Part shown: in pieces, positions 49,236-60,605 of the stretch
Layout: every line of letters starts with the position of its first letter
Numbering within the stretch: position 1 is the first letter of the stretch
NCBI GenBank assembly: GCA_932294295.1
Contig: OW028573.1
Span: forward strand, 17,380,155 to 17,444,154
Direction: 5' to 3'
From: Alitta virens
Lineage: Eukaryota; Annelida; Polychaeta; Phyllodocida; Nereididae
DNA length: 64,000 nt
Notes under the pieces: model-generated
What the model saw: the letters and a program-made list of their open reading frames with translations, nothing else
Databases searched by the model: none
Told to the model about the DNA's origin: nothing
Translations under genes and position numbers: made by a program

Positions 49236-49457
49236 AAGGGGCGTTCACACTGTCACGTTCAAAACCTACGAGTGACCACGTACGTCAAAAATTGGCTATA
49301 CGTATCTATACGTGCTCACTCGTGGGTCTGTTAATCACATATAAATGCTTTCCACGAACGTACGTGAGGCATTCATAGATCGCTCGCCGGACATCCGTAA
49401 AACGTTCGCCGAACGTCCGTCAAAGGCTCGCTGAATGTCCGTCATCAGGCATCCGTG
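49236..49457. mobile_element. MITE M2, truncated copy
   Basis: It begins AAGGGGCGTTCACACTGTCACG. Its 222 bp match the reverse complement of the right half of the 45656-46300 element (ctgttaatcac, gatcgctcgccgga, acgttcgccgaacgtccg and others). It stops at gcatccgtg, where the next element begins. Confidence 0.85.
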
Positions 49458-49835
49458 AAAAGCCCCTGTCACACGGGCCGGTTTTGCCGTAGTGAACCCG
49501 TAGTATTACGTAATAGTTATGTAACAGCTCTTTACGCCGGTTTTGCGACAGGTTCTGGCAGCAAAAAGGGGTGGGGCAGCACCCGCCGGGTTACCCGCTG
49601 GGTGCTACGGGTAGCCCGCCGGGATACCCGCCTGCTGCCACGGGTTACCCGCTGGCTTTCACGGGTGCCTCGGCGGGTTCTACGGGTGCCTCGGCGGGTT
49701 CTACGGGTGCCTCGGCGGGTTCTAAGGGTTACTCGGCGGGTTCTATGGGTTACTCGGCGGGTTCTACGGGTTACTCGGCGGGTTGTAGGAGTAAGCCGGC
49801 GAGTAGTAGGAGTAACTCGCAGCTTCCAGGAGTAT
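49458..49835. mobile_element. Third CpG-rich MITE, right end missing
   Basis: It starts AAAAGCCCCTGTCACACGGG, resembling the ends of the 15.9- and 45.7-kb elements in layout. The interior is dominated by cgggttacccgctgg-like short inverted and tandem repeats. No inverted partner of the end was found downstream. Confidence 0.65.
49657..49790. repeat. 21-bp GC-rich minisatellite
   Basis: About six units of the type acgggtgcctcggcgggttct, the later ones with ttactcggcggg. It is read in frame as Ala/Gly/Ser-rich on one strand and Arg/Thr-rich on the other, producing false open frames at 49455-50104. Confidence 0.92.
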
Positions 49836-49836
49836 A

Positions 49837-50350
49837 CTTTAAAAGGCTGCTGCTCCCCTAATATTAGTCCGATTTTCGTTAAATAAGAACTAAAATTGTA
49901 GTATAGTTTATACTGATTCCATACCTGTTTTCGGATCGAAAATATACCAAATATTAAGCGAGTTATTCGTCTGAGAAGGTAGTAGCCTAGGTTGGCGGAG
50001 GCAAACAGTGGTGCTCTCGCAGACGTCCGCGCCGGGACTGTATCAATGCTGAGCGCTTCTTTAAAAGGCTGCTGCTCCCCTAATATTAGTCCGATATTCG
50101 TCAAATAAAGACTGGATTGTAGTATAATTCATATTGACTCCATAGGTGTTTTCGGATTGAAAATAGACCAAATATTAAGCGAGATATTCGTCTGAGAAGG
50201 CGGTTGTCTGGTGGCGGCTGCTGCTCCATTAATATTAATCCGATTTGCGTCAAATAAATATTGAATTATAGAAGAGTTCATACTTATTCCACACAGAATT
50301 TCAGATGGAAAATAGACCAAATATTAAGTGTGATATTCGTCTGAGAAGGC
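49837..50350 (+). repeat. Three tandem copies of a ~140-bp unit
   Basis: Copies begin near 49841, 50063 and 50214 with ggctgctgctccc(c)taatatta and end with aaatattaagcgagttattcgtctgagaagg. Identity falls from copy 2 to copy 3. Unrelated 75-bp DNA sits between copies 1 and 2. Confidence 0.88.
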
Positions 50351-51430
50351 AGCAAGGTGCTCTGTGTATGTTCATGACTTGAATGGTGTGGTCAATATTT
50401 TTTACCATTATATATACATTGTTTGGATGAGCTTTATTGCAATTAATTTCTACTCATTCTGCCAACTGGCCAATGGGAAGGACTTTTCCTTTGGTTTTGT
50501 AAAGTCAATTAACCTATATATGTAATAGCAATCTGCCTTGACTGTTATGTCAATTGCTATTAGCATTTTGAATAATACAAAGAATGGGGTAAGTCATGCT
50601 TTTTCATCATTGATCACAAGCATTAATTGAAGTTCTGAATTTCAACTGATTCCTGTTTAATATGCATATTAAAGAGGGAGATTGTTTTGATCATGGATGG
50701 AACATGCAATATCAATATTAATTTCTGTTGGATTATTTTCAGAAACAACAACGAAATATTGATAATTTATATAAACTAGAGTATATCTATCTATAGATAG
50801 TTGTCATAGCTCCATAGACATCTTTATCAAGTCGGAATTTTATTGGCAACAAGCAAACAAACATTGTTTTATTTTCGTTTTTTATTGATTACGAATTAAT
50901 GAATTATTGATAGTAACATATTATTAGGTGAAGATCTTATAACTATCTGTCTATCTACATATCTATATTCTATGAGGTATTACTAACTTTATTAACAAGA
51001 ATATTCTTGTTTGTGCCTAGTATACTCCGTTAATTTTCCCCACCTTAACTATTATATAAATTCTACACATTTCCCTGAATAATTCAGTCTTTATTTGACG
51101 AAAATCGAATATGTAGATAGACAGATAGTTTAGAGAGACAGATAGATTTATATGCTTATTATATAATATAGAATATCTAGCTTAATATTTGGTCCATATA
51201 AGTACATAAAAGATAGCAAATAAAATCACAGATCAAATCACAAATACTAATTACAATATCAATATTACATTTAAATTTTACAAAAATATACACAAAAAGA
51301 TAAGAATGTTCACATGTATAAAAAAAAACCAATATACAAATATAATCATTGCCTGGTAATTACAATACAATACATTGTTTTTAATTAATGAAAGCAATTA
51401 CATCTTTTTTCCCCTTAAGGAACTAGGACC
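50351..51430. other. Unannotated AT-rich DNA
   Basis: No gene. A short GATA/TATC inverted tract lies at about 50784-50803, with scattered tatc motifs near 50945-50970 and 51112-51145. Confidence 0.5.
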
Positions 51431-52900
51431 CATTGAGTCTACCTTGGCAGGCTGACTATGCCAATCTTTTATGTATTTAACATGAGCCCATTGTTTACTG
51501 GCTTTGCCCTTTGCTGCCACTTTGCTCTTTATATGTCTGACCACGTAAATGTCATTCCCAGGATCTCAATCACCCTTATCACCCATATCTTCCTTTATTA
51601 ATACTCTTGGGTTCATTCTGACAATAAAAATATTGCTTTTATAGTAGTTATGAAAATTAGATCATGATTCTGGAGGTTATATCTGAAAGTGACACAATTA
51701 CCAGTGACCGAATCGCCAACTGATCAATTTGATATATTTTATTTTATTCAGAAAAAGACCTAGCTCTGTTAGGAAATATTTGGTGGATGAAAATGAATGA
51801 CAAACACTGTCAATGGACACCCATTGGGTGAAAACTGAATCAGCTCTAACTAGGCATTCTTTGTGTTTTTTTATGTTGATGTTGACAGAAAGGATTTTGA
51901 ATGCTTGCTAAATATGTATATTCATATTTGTGGTAACATAAACTCCCCGAGGACAAGACATTACTTTTATTTGTGTAGAAGATTATTATTTTCATAAACT
52001 GCAAGACAGCAACCATTTTCAAGAGATTTTTAATGGTTTTACAAAGAGATGTCAATTTATTTTGATTACACTTTGCTTGGCCTGTCTGCCAGTTCGCATT
52101 CACGTGCAATTGCATGTCGTTCAACAGGCCAGCCACCACATTCACCTGATTTGAATAAATTGGCTGAGAACAGGATGTACCCAAAAATATATTTTCTGTT
52201 CCAGAGGAATCGGGATGAACTGTCTTTGTACTTCCGTTGGATTTTCCTTTTCCAGTGTGAAGGCAAAGGTCAGTGTTCCTGGGGTCAAGAAACTGACTGT
52301 GAAACAATAATTGTTGCCTGCAATAATTTTGTGTGCTCAAGATGCTCTTCACCATGTGACAAATTACTTCCTTGGAAACGTTTTGTCATGTTGCATAAGA
52401 GTATGTTAACGTTTTTGCTAGGTGTGGAAAATGTAGCAGGGAAGTGGTTGCGAAGGATGTGACTGATACATCTGAAAATCCTGGGTTCGATTCTTGGTAT
52501 GGACACTCTTTATATATAAATAAATATATGGATCTTAACATCCGTTGGAAGTTTTCATTCTGTGATGTTAAATCTGCAGATGCTGGGGCCAGACCCCACT
52601 CTTTCGGTAAATGTTTTCCTCCGCTTGTCACATAAGCTGACTAAGCTACAGGCATCGAAAGAGATGATACAATATGATTTGGAAAGAAGGTTTTAGTGCA
52701 GTATCCATATTACACAGTCCTTGTGTGTGTAACATGCTGCTGCTGCCACTTGACCTCTCAGGCTCTGAGTTTGCCTTGAGTCACATTATTTACTGGATTG
52801 GGGAAGCAAATTGTTTTCCCAGGTCCCATTCTTAACCATTCTGGAACCTTCTCGTGAAATACGTTGCGTGCATTAACTCTTGGGTGATCTCATTTGCAAT
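51431..52900 (+). repeat. Diverged segmental duplication, copy A
   Basis: This block and 53731-55505 share a long colinear series of matches: tgagtctaccttggcaggctg, ctcaatcaccc...catatcttcctttt, gaatgacaaacactgtc, ggcattctttgtgttt, gccagccaccacattcacct, gacaaattactt, ctgggttcga and tggaac/tggcc...ttctcgtg. Copy A lacks the SINE present in copy B. Open frames on both strands within it are not convincing as a gene. A tRNA-like box B (GGGTTCGATTC) near 52483 suggests that an older SINE is part of the unit. Confidence 0.85.
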
Positions 52901-53730
52901 GATTATGAGATTATAAGTTCAACAAGATTCTTGCGTATCTAGATAGCTATACTGAATGCAACCTGAAAGATTCCCCCTTGTAGTGGTTTTCTTGCTGTTC
53001 CAATTCGAAATATAGTCAGTTGAAATCATTTGAATTTTAGGCCGGTATTTATAGACATTTCCATTTCTCATATAAACGTCCAAGAGTTGCCAAATTGTGT
53101 TTGTCCATTCCACAGATGAATAACATCAGAATTAATCTGACAGTGTTGTGTCACTTTTGTCAGATTTACAACACAATGTTTACTGCCATTAGTACATTGT
53201 TACTTTGGCTGTCAACAGAAAAGTGATTCTCTTTTACTTCACTGGACATGATTAGATGTCTGGTTCCAGTTCTGTGAGCTACTTAATGTTGATCATCCTA
53301 TCAAACAGCCATGCACATACGCAAATTGACCTATCTGAGTGAACTTTAGTAAGAAATATCTGTGTGCGTGGTTAGTAAAATTGCAAAATGAAAGCAAGAA
53401 CTCCACTTGTTGTCTACTGGCAAAATTCCAGTGTTTAAGGATGTAAAATATGTCCGATTGAAGAACTGCAATTGAGGCAGTCATTCTAAGAACTGCAATT
53501 GATCCAGTCAACTGAGAGGTTTTTTTTACCTGTGTTCAGTCAACCATGGAGTCACTATACTGACTCCATGAGTAAATACATTACATTCTAGTTACTCTCA
53601 AGAAGAGTGCAGTGTAAGTGATGCATTGTTTGACCCTCCTATAGGATAATACACTAAAGGAGTGAGCCTCTTGGGATGATCACTTTCTATAAGATGCATC
53701 GATCTTGTCAGGCAAGAATTATTATTCTTA
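52901..53730. other. Unannotated DNA between duplication copies
   Basis: No gene. A perfect 10-bp stem (catggagtca/tgactccatg) with a 6-base loop lies at 53545-53570. Confidence 0.5.
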
Positions 53731-55505
53731 TTTCCATTGAGTCTCCCTTGCCAGGCTGAAGATGTCAATCTTTAATGTATAATACTACCATGGGCCCATT
53801 GTGTAATTGGCTTCGTCCTTTGTTGCCAACTTGCTGTTTATATTTCTGACCCCATAATGTCATTCCCGGGATCTCAATCACCCAAATCACCCATATCACC
53901 CATATCTTCCTTTGTTGACGCTCATTGTTAATTTCGATAATAAAACGATAACTACTGGTGACAGAATCACCAACTTTCAAGTTAATGCAGAAAAAGACCT
54001 TGCTCTGTTTGGAAATGGAAATAAATTTGGTGGGTGAAAATGAATGACAAACACTGTCCTTGGACACGATTGGGTGGAAACTGAACCAGGTGCAATGGAA
54101 GCTCTAACCAGGCATTCTTTGTGTTTTGTCATTTGACATTGATAAAAAAGCTCTTGAGCATTTCCTAAATGTGTTCATCCGTATGTTTGGTAACTTACAG
54201 AAGACAAGGCAATAATTTTATTTGTATGGGAGCTCAATGTTATTGTCGTAAACTGCAGAAACAGCAACTGTTTTTAATCAATTTTATAATGGCTTTACAA
54301 GAAGATGTCAATGTATGTTGATTTGACATTGAACCTGGCATTGCTTGTCTGCCAGTTTAATTGGCTAATACCTGCCAGTAGGTATTTATGTGTAATTGCA
54401 TGTTGTTCAACAATGGTGGCCCCTGGCCAGCCACCACATTCACCTATTTTAATTAAATTGGCAAGCTTACCAATCACAGATGTGACAACAGGATATGCCC
54501 TAAAACGGATTGCCAAACACCTACGCTATCTCAGAGGAATTGGGACGAACTGTCATTGTACTTGCATTAGTGTAGCTGGGGTCAAGAAACTGACCGGATA
54601 CAATGGTGCTTTAATTATTCAGTGTGTGTGAAATCTTCTGTTGTCTGTTGGAAGGATGATGGCCTTCACCCTGTGGGATGGGGGCCTAGCTCAGTGGTAG
54701 CGCGCTGGGCTTCCAACCACTGGGTCCCGGGTTCAATTCCCGGTCGAGCCTATGTTGCTGTTTCATCCTTCGTCTCATTGCCATGGTTCCTACCTGTCCT
54801 AATTAGCCCATCAGGTGCAGAAATACAGGACGTAAAGCCCTAATCCACCACCACCACATGACAAATTACTTGGATACCTATTGTCAGGTTGCATGAGGGT
54901 ATATTTTAAAACGTTTTCCTTATGTGCTGTAAATGTAGCAGGTGGGTGGTTTTGAAGGGTGTGACAATAATTTTTCTGAAGGTCCTGGGTTCGAGTCTTT
55001 GTAAGGGCCCTCTGTATGGAGCTGAACATTTGTTGGAAGTCATTCGTATGAGATGTAAACTTGGGGATGCTACATGTCTATCTTGTGGCAAGTGAAAGAA
55101 TAGACTCTTCGGGTAAATGTAACATTGTTTGGCTGCTAAACCTTGTAATCTCTTTATTATGTCTTCCTCTGGCAATTTTAATTACCGAACCACATAAAAA
55201 CACAGAGTACATAGTATTTGTATTCTGCTTAGTTCAATGATTAAAATTGCTGGCTGATGCTATGAGCTGACCTGACTTCAAGCATTGTGGCAGTACAATA
55301 TGATATGATAAGAACGTTTGTGTGTGTAACAAGCTGATTCATTCATTTCACCTCTTATTTTGCACGGCGTTTACCTTGGGACCCACTATTCACTGGATAA
55401 GGACAGCAAATTGTTTGCCCAGGTCTAATTTGTTACCATTCCTTGGCCTTCTCATGGGATAAGCTGTACTTGTGCATACTGTTGGATTGTCTCTGTTGCA
55501 GTGTA
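53731..55505 (+). repeat. Diverged segmental duplication, copy B
   Basis: Colinear with copy A about 2.3 kb upstream and in the same orientation. It differs by many substitutions, small indels and one S1 SINE insertion at about 54669-54860. Confidence 0.85.
54669..54860 (+). mobile_element. SINE S1, full copy in duplication B
   Basis: The head GGGGGCCTAGCTCAGTGGTAG, the CTTCCAA loop and box B GGGTTCAATTCCCGG are all intact. The tail ends in a CCACCACCACCAC run. Copy A of the duplication shows the empty site (ttcaccatgtgacaaattac), so the SINE arrived after the duplication. Confidence 0.93.
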
Positions 55506-56560
55506 TTCAACATAATTCCTCTGTTGTCCGTTATTATATGACAAATAACTTTATACAGTTTCGCGTTTGTTGTAACCTTCATGTAGTCTATAATATTTCA
55601 AATTATGTGTACTGGTATCACTGTCCGATAAAATAATTTGAATTTGAGGGCCATGTCACTAGAAGTATCTAATGGACTAATTGACTGACTGACTGACTGA
55701 CTGATTGATTTATTGATTGATTAATTAAGCGATCAAGCGATCGATTGATTGGTTCGACGGATTCAAAATATTCCTTTTGAATAAGGTTTCCAGACTTCAG
55801 GGCATAAAACAGCATTATACAGATGTGTATCATACTATGCATATATGCTTATATATCTTGCTTTCAAATTGCTTGCATGAGTTACATGAATTGTAGAGTT
55901 ACATGTTGTATTGAGTATGATTGTCCGAAGAAATATCTAGGAGATGTTAATTTTTTTTTTTGAGTCCTTTGAAGCAACCACTGCTCTGTGTATTTGAATG
56001 CTCTAAAAACTTGCATTACTACATCTTTAGCAACCTTTATTTTGGCTGCTGCCTTCTTTTTGCGGTAATAGATATGTTCTAAATTGGTACATTGCCTATC
56101 CTGTTTTTCTTGTTGGAAATATCAAACTAAATAAGGAGAATAATAAACGGGTTGGTCACAGAAATGTCGAAAATAAATTGAGGATATCTGATATCTTTGC
56201 AATTTGGGATAATGCGAAGGTTCAGACTTGCACCTGCAACCCAACATCCCATCAGGGGAAATCCTGACCTGTTATGTAACACTGTCAGGCCAACACCTTA
56301 GATATAGGGTGACACCAGTTTACACTCAAGCAGACCCTGTGCTTCCATGTATGATATGCTGAAGTCACAGGAGATGGTTCAACGTAATTACACTATATAT
56401 CCCGCTATTTTAGTATGGTGTTCACATGAAGCTGTCCAGAGCTACAGACAACTGCCTGATGTTACAAGAAGCAAAGCAAACCAAAGACACCAATGAATCA
56501 TAATGATCAACCCAACTCTTTGCTCCACTCTACCCGGGTGTAAATTGTACTTCACTACAG
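55506..56560. other. Unannotated DNA with a TGAC/TTGA tract
   Basis: A tetranucleotide-like tract (gactgactgactgattgatt) lies at about 55681-55750. No gene. Confidence 0.55.
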
Positions 56561-56599
56561 GCAGAGATGGCAATCGTGGAGTGCTTGACCTAAGAAGCG

Positions 56600-56746
56600 C
56601 TTAACAGTATACTCCCCCGGGAGCTGAGAAAGGCTCAAGTTCCATCCGGGCTGCCAATGGTGTAAATGTGAAGTCGGCAGAGTAAGTTCCAAATATGTAA
56701 CGTATTTAAAGACTCTAAACCCCAGACACATTTACTTTTACTTTCA
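56600..56746 (+). mobile_element. SINE-like repeat family S2, copy 2
   Basis: It shares gggagctgagaaaggctc, ggtgtaaatgtgaagtcggc and the terminal acacatttactttta with 17.1-17.3 kb in the same order. The tRNA-like head is not recognisable in this copy. Confidence 0.65.
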
Positions 56747-57179
56747 TGTTTAACGTCTGAATTATGCTCAAAACCTAGTGGTTGCCATTCACCCTATAGA
56801 CAATGACAACACGAAACTTCCTTCAGTGCATCTCGAGAACAGATATTGCCTCATTTATTCAATTTGTCCTTGCTTGATTTGATGTTTATTGGATGTGTCA
56901 TGCAGTCTGGGGCTATAGGTCAGAGAGGCCGAGTTCGTTTGGTTGCTCTTATTCATGAGGGCACTGACATGGATGTGGTTTTATCCAAAAGAGGATGTCT
57001 TGCAGTTTTGCAAAGCAGATCTGTAAATCTGTCTGGTGTATTTTGAATTCCTCTTGCCCCTTTTGCATTTCAACATAGGTTACTGGGGTAAAGAAACTGC
57101 TCAAACCTCATCCCGTCAGACCAGACTCTTTCAATGTTTTTAAAAACTTTTTTTACAAGGGAGTTTGACTATTATTAGT

Positions 57180-57375
57180 GGTTACACAGTCAGTTGGGCA
57201 AGCACTGAAAATAACTAAATGAAGTGCTCGTATATTCAATTAACTCAACAAATCAAGACATTTGACTAACACAGGGATTATCCTGAAATGTTGATTACTA
57301 TAGATTATACGGTCAAGATTGGCTGGAGGTATCCGATGGTCTTTCACTGCTTAAGGATACTAACAATAACAACCT
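57180..57375 (-). repeat. Repeat family R2, diverged inverted copy
   Basis: It matches the reverse complement of 36360-36550 (cacagggattatcctgaaat, tgttgattactat, ggctggaggtatccgatggt, ctttcactgct). It is more diverged than the two direct copies at 36-37 kb. Confidence 0.78.
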
Positions 57376-57830
57376 ATGTGACGTGCAGAAGCACTTTGAA
57401 AGACTGAAAAGTTTGTATTGTTTGTCAGTGTAACCACTTTTCTACTAGGCACTATAATGAGTTAGATAACCAGCTAATCTAACAAGATAGTCAGTTTCAG
57501 TCAGTAATAGTTATATCCCGAATAGGAGGGAGTTAACTAGCATTTTTTTTGGTAATATGAAAGACAGTACCATTGGGTATATCCCTCCGCCGAAGTGTTT
57601 ATGTGAGCCAATCCCGAAGTTTGTTTTTTGCCCAAATAATTGTTGATTCCAGGGAGGGCCTTAAACTTGGCTGTAGACCCGAGGTATTGCATCAAATCTT
57701 ATTCATATCAATTTAAAAACCTAACACCTTCATCAGAAACATGCCATTAGGAAATTAAATAATGCATAGAGCTTATGGTAGTAAAACAAAAATTACAAAA
57801 ATTGCCATTGGAGTCTGTCAGTCCCGAACC

Positions 57831-58776
57831 GTATATATGACTTCGTGGAGACAGAGAAAAAGCTATGAACAAAATACTTCAAAATGAATCATTCAACTTC
57901 AGCGCAAGCAATTCAGAAAGCATTTGCAGCAAATTCGTCCCCAGGGCAAATGGAAATCATAAAGTCAAAACGACATAACCAATTTTAAAATGTTCATCTG
58001 TGATTGATTTCGTCTCTTACAACTTAACTATAAATGAAGTTTTCTTTCTTGCTCAAAATGTTCGGAAGGAAGTACAGCTGTACATTATATGTAGGTGGTT
58101 TACTTTTGTGCTGAGGATGTCGTTTGCCTGCGATGCTAATTTACCAAGTGATTTAGTGAACTTAAGTGGCATCATTTCTTGTTTTGCTAGACTATTTGTA
58201 ACCAGACAGTGGTTCACAGTGGTTTAGTGAGCAGTGAGCAGTGGACCTGGCTGCCCCCGCAACAAGCCAATGATGAAAGATGCATCCTCGGTAGAACGCT
58301 TGCAAGATGGCCAAAACGGTACAATCCGCAGTGCGTTTCATGTTGAAATTGGCTCTAACAACACACCATAATCCTCCTGTTTTTTTTTGTTTTTTTTCTG
58401 TGTGAGACATTTATGATAAAGACCACCTTAATAATGCAACTAAGTGGTGGAGAGAAATAGCTTGCAGAAAGAAGACAAAAGACAAAGGAAACCACAAAGA
58501 GATGGATTTTGAGCTGTTGTTATGGATCTTTTCAATTTACCACTGCCTAGGGGGGAGGCTAAGACGTCCCTGAATTAACGGTAGATTCAATTTGATCTTG
58601 GAGCAAATCACTTGAAATTAGCTGCCTTCTCGCTTGTCACATCTTTATGATTTCCATTTGCCCTGGGGACGAATTTGCTGCAAATGCTTTCTGAATTGCT
58701 TGCGCTGAAGTTGAATGATTCATTTTGAAGTATTTTGTTCATAGCTTTTTCTCTGTCTCCACGAAGTCATATATAC
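57831..58776. mobile_element. Foldback/MITE with exact 134-bp inverted arms
   Basis: 57831-57964 and 58643-58776 are inverted copies with no difference seen by eye (paired coordinates sum to 116607). The arms start GTATATATGACTTCGTGG. The 678-bp middle is non-coding as far as I can see. No clear target duplication was found. The identity of the arms suggests recent activity or conversion. Confidence 0.88.
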
Positions 58777-59814
58777 GACTGCGTTCACCCGGCTCCGGGA
58801 AATCAGGAAAATCTGCTGAATAAGTTGTATATTTTTGCAGTTGGGAATCTTTAAGAAGACACCAGACGATTTGAATGTTTGACGCTTGAGCTTCTTATGC
58901 TGCCGACTTAAACAAAAGTCTTAAATATCTAGAGCCCCTTGGTTATTATTATCCATCAGGACATTGTCGGAGAAGAGAAATTCAGAAAAGCTGATTTCGT
59001 TCAAAAATTTCTCAAATGATATAACTTATCAGGGATTGAGCTCAGCTGTACACAGTAGAGCTCAGGAGACCTTTAGATCAATTGTGCAAAAAAATTTGGC
59101 TCGAGTTGTCAACAGAGATGAGATAATTGCCAAAAATAAGCTAAAAAAATCGGCTCTGATGAGCTTTTGCAGACAGCTTTTCATTTTGGCACAAGAGATA
59201 TAGAAACTGAGAAAGTAAACAACAGGTCCGCACAAATTGCAAATTCGCGGTAACTTTCACTTTTGCTCTTTCTCTATGTTTTAAAGTCTGTAGTATTCAT
59301 GAAATGATCTTAATAATCGGTATTTTATTAACTTATATCACTTCATTATCGTACAAATGAGCATTATTCGCCTACCACGTTGTTTGCCTTGGCAAGCTTA
59401 CATATATGCGGTTCTTTCCCCAACATGCAGCCAGCCGGCAAAAGTGGCGGGAAATGCCGCTATTTGGATCCCAGTGGTCCATCTCTCACTTGCTCCACAG
59501 AATGATGCAGTGGTCACTATCCAGAATTAGTAATTCATCAGTAACACTACCTTCTGGATTCAGTGCCGATAGGCTCTAGTATTGTCTTATCTTATTATTT
59601 TTTTTTAAATTAGTATGGCCACATGACCTTATTGAAACTGAACGTTTTAACACAATGTGTAGTTTACTATATTTAGGAGCCTATACCAATTAATTGGTAT
59701 ACAGCAGCTCCCCTGGCCTCAAACTTAGCTCCCTTAGGAGTATAAGGCCATACACATGCCTTATTGGCACCATGGCTTGGAACATTCTGAAGCTGTCTTA
59801 TATCTGTAAAGTAT
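58777..59814. other. Unannotated DNA
   Basis: A 79-codon open frame at 58964-59203 (+) is Lys/Arg/Ser-rich and unrecognised. Nothing else supports it as a gene. Confidence 0.45.
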
Positions 59815-60353
59815 GAAGCTATAAAAAGGACATCGCGCTGCGTGTTCGACGTATAAATGCCAATTTGTGTGAACTTTGCGCTAATTTCTAGTGATGAACT
59901 GCACGCTGACATCCACTAGTTTACAATTACTTTCAATGCTTCTAACTTCCAGTCGGTAGCTCAGCTGTGGATTGGATTGCCCCCCCCCCCCCCCCCCCAC
60001 CCACAGCCCCTTCCCTCTTGGTAACATTTTTCCTTCGGAGCTTTACTCGGTTAATACTTGACATATAGGTATGAAATCGCGTTGCGTGTTCAGGCTAATT
60101 TCAAGTGAACTGAGAGCTAATTTTGGGTGATTTTAGCCCTATTTCAAGTGACCTTAGCACTTATTCTGAGTGAACTGAGTGCTTAGTTCGAGTGAATTTG
60201 CACAAATTTTGAGTGAACTGAGCATTAACTTCGAGTGAACTTAGTGCTTCTTTCAAGTGAACTTCCACTGGCCCATGATACCATTGTCACTGTCCATTGA
60301 TACACACAAAATTCACCTCATAAAACGCAACGCGATGTTCCTTTTACAGCTTT
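59815..60353. mobile_element. Possible MITE with imperfect ends
   Basis: gaagctataaaaaggacatcgcg at the left pairs with cgcgatgttccttttacagcttt at the right, about 27 bp with a few mismatches. The interior includes a C-run of about 20 (59980-59999) and a minisatellite. A third partial copy of the end motif (gaaatcgcgttgcgtgttc) lies at about 60073. No clear target duplication. Confidence 0.6.
60095..60262. repeat. Degenerate minisatellite, gagtgaactgag type
   Basis: About seven loose units of (t)ttcgagtgaacttagtgctta, 24-30 bp each, diverged. Confidence 0.8.
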
Positions 60354-60364
60354 ATTAGTTAGTT

Positions 60365-60605
60365 TCATTAAAAACGGCCCGTCAAATTGAAACTAGACAA
60401 AGCTGTCATAGCTGGCTACTCAAAACCGGATCTAAAAGTACATATTTATGATATATTAGATTAATCTCTTACATTTACCAAGGTTTATATTTATCTGGTG
60501 ATAGATGTAAGCCGATTATTAGCTACATAATGTTTAGACCACAGCCAGGTACAGGTTGCTACGACAGCTAGAGTCGACCGTATTTTATGAAAATAACTGT
60601 GGTAA
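60365..60605 (+). repeat. Dispersed repeat family R1, copy 2
   Basis: Shorter relative of 14465-14865 with the same block order (gtcaaattgaaactagacaaagct, tagctggctactcaaa, tttaccaaggtt, gtaagccgatta, agagtcgaccgtattttatga). Confidence 0.75.

Noticed and set aside
49455..50104. Arg-rich and Gly/Ser-rich open frames on both strands
   Set aside because: They follow the 21-bp minisatellite and the tandem units; both strands are open for the same reason.
54672..54745. Functional tRNA-Gly gene
   Set aside because: The anticodon stem does not pair properly and the sequence continues into a conserved non-tRNA tail ending in a CCACC run, so it is a SINE head.
58964..59203. 79-codon Lys/Arg/Ser-rich open frame as a gene
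   Set aside because: No recognisable domain or supporting signal; length is within chance expectation.
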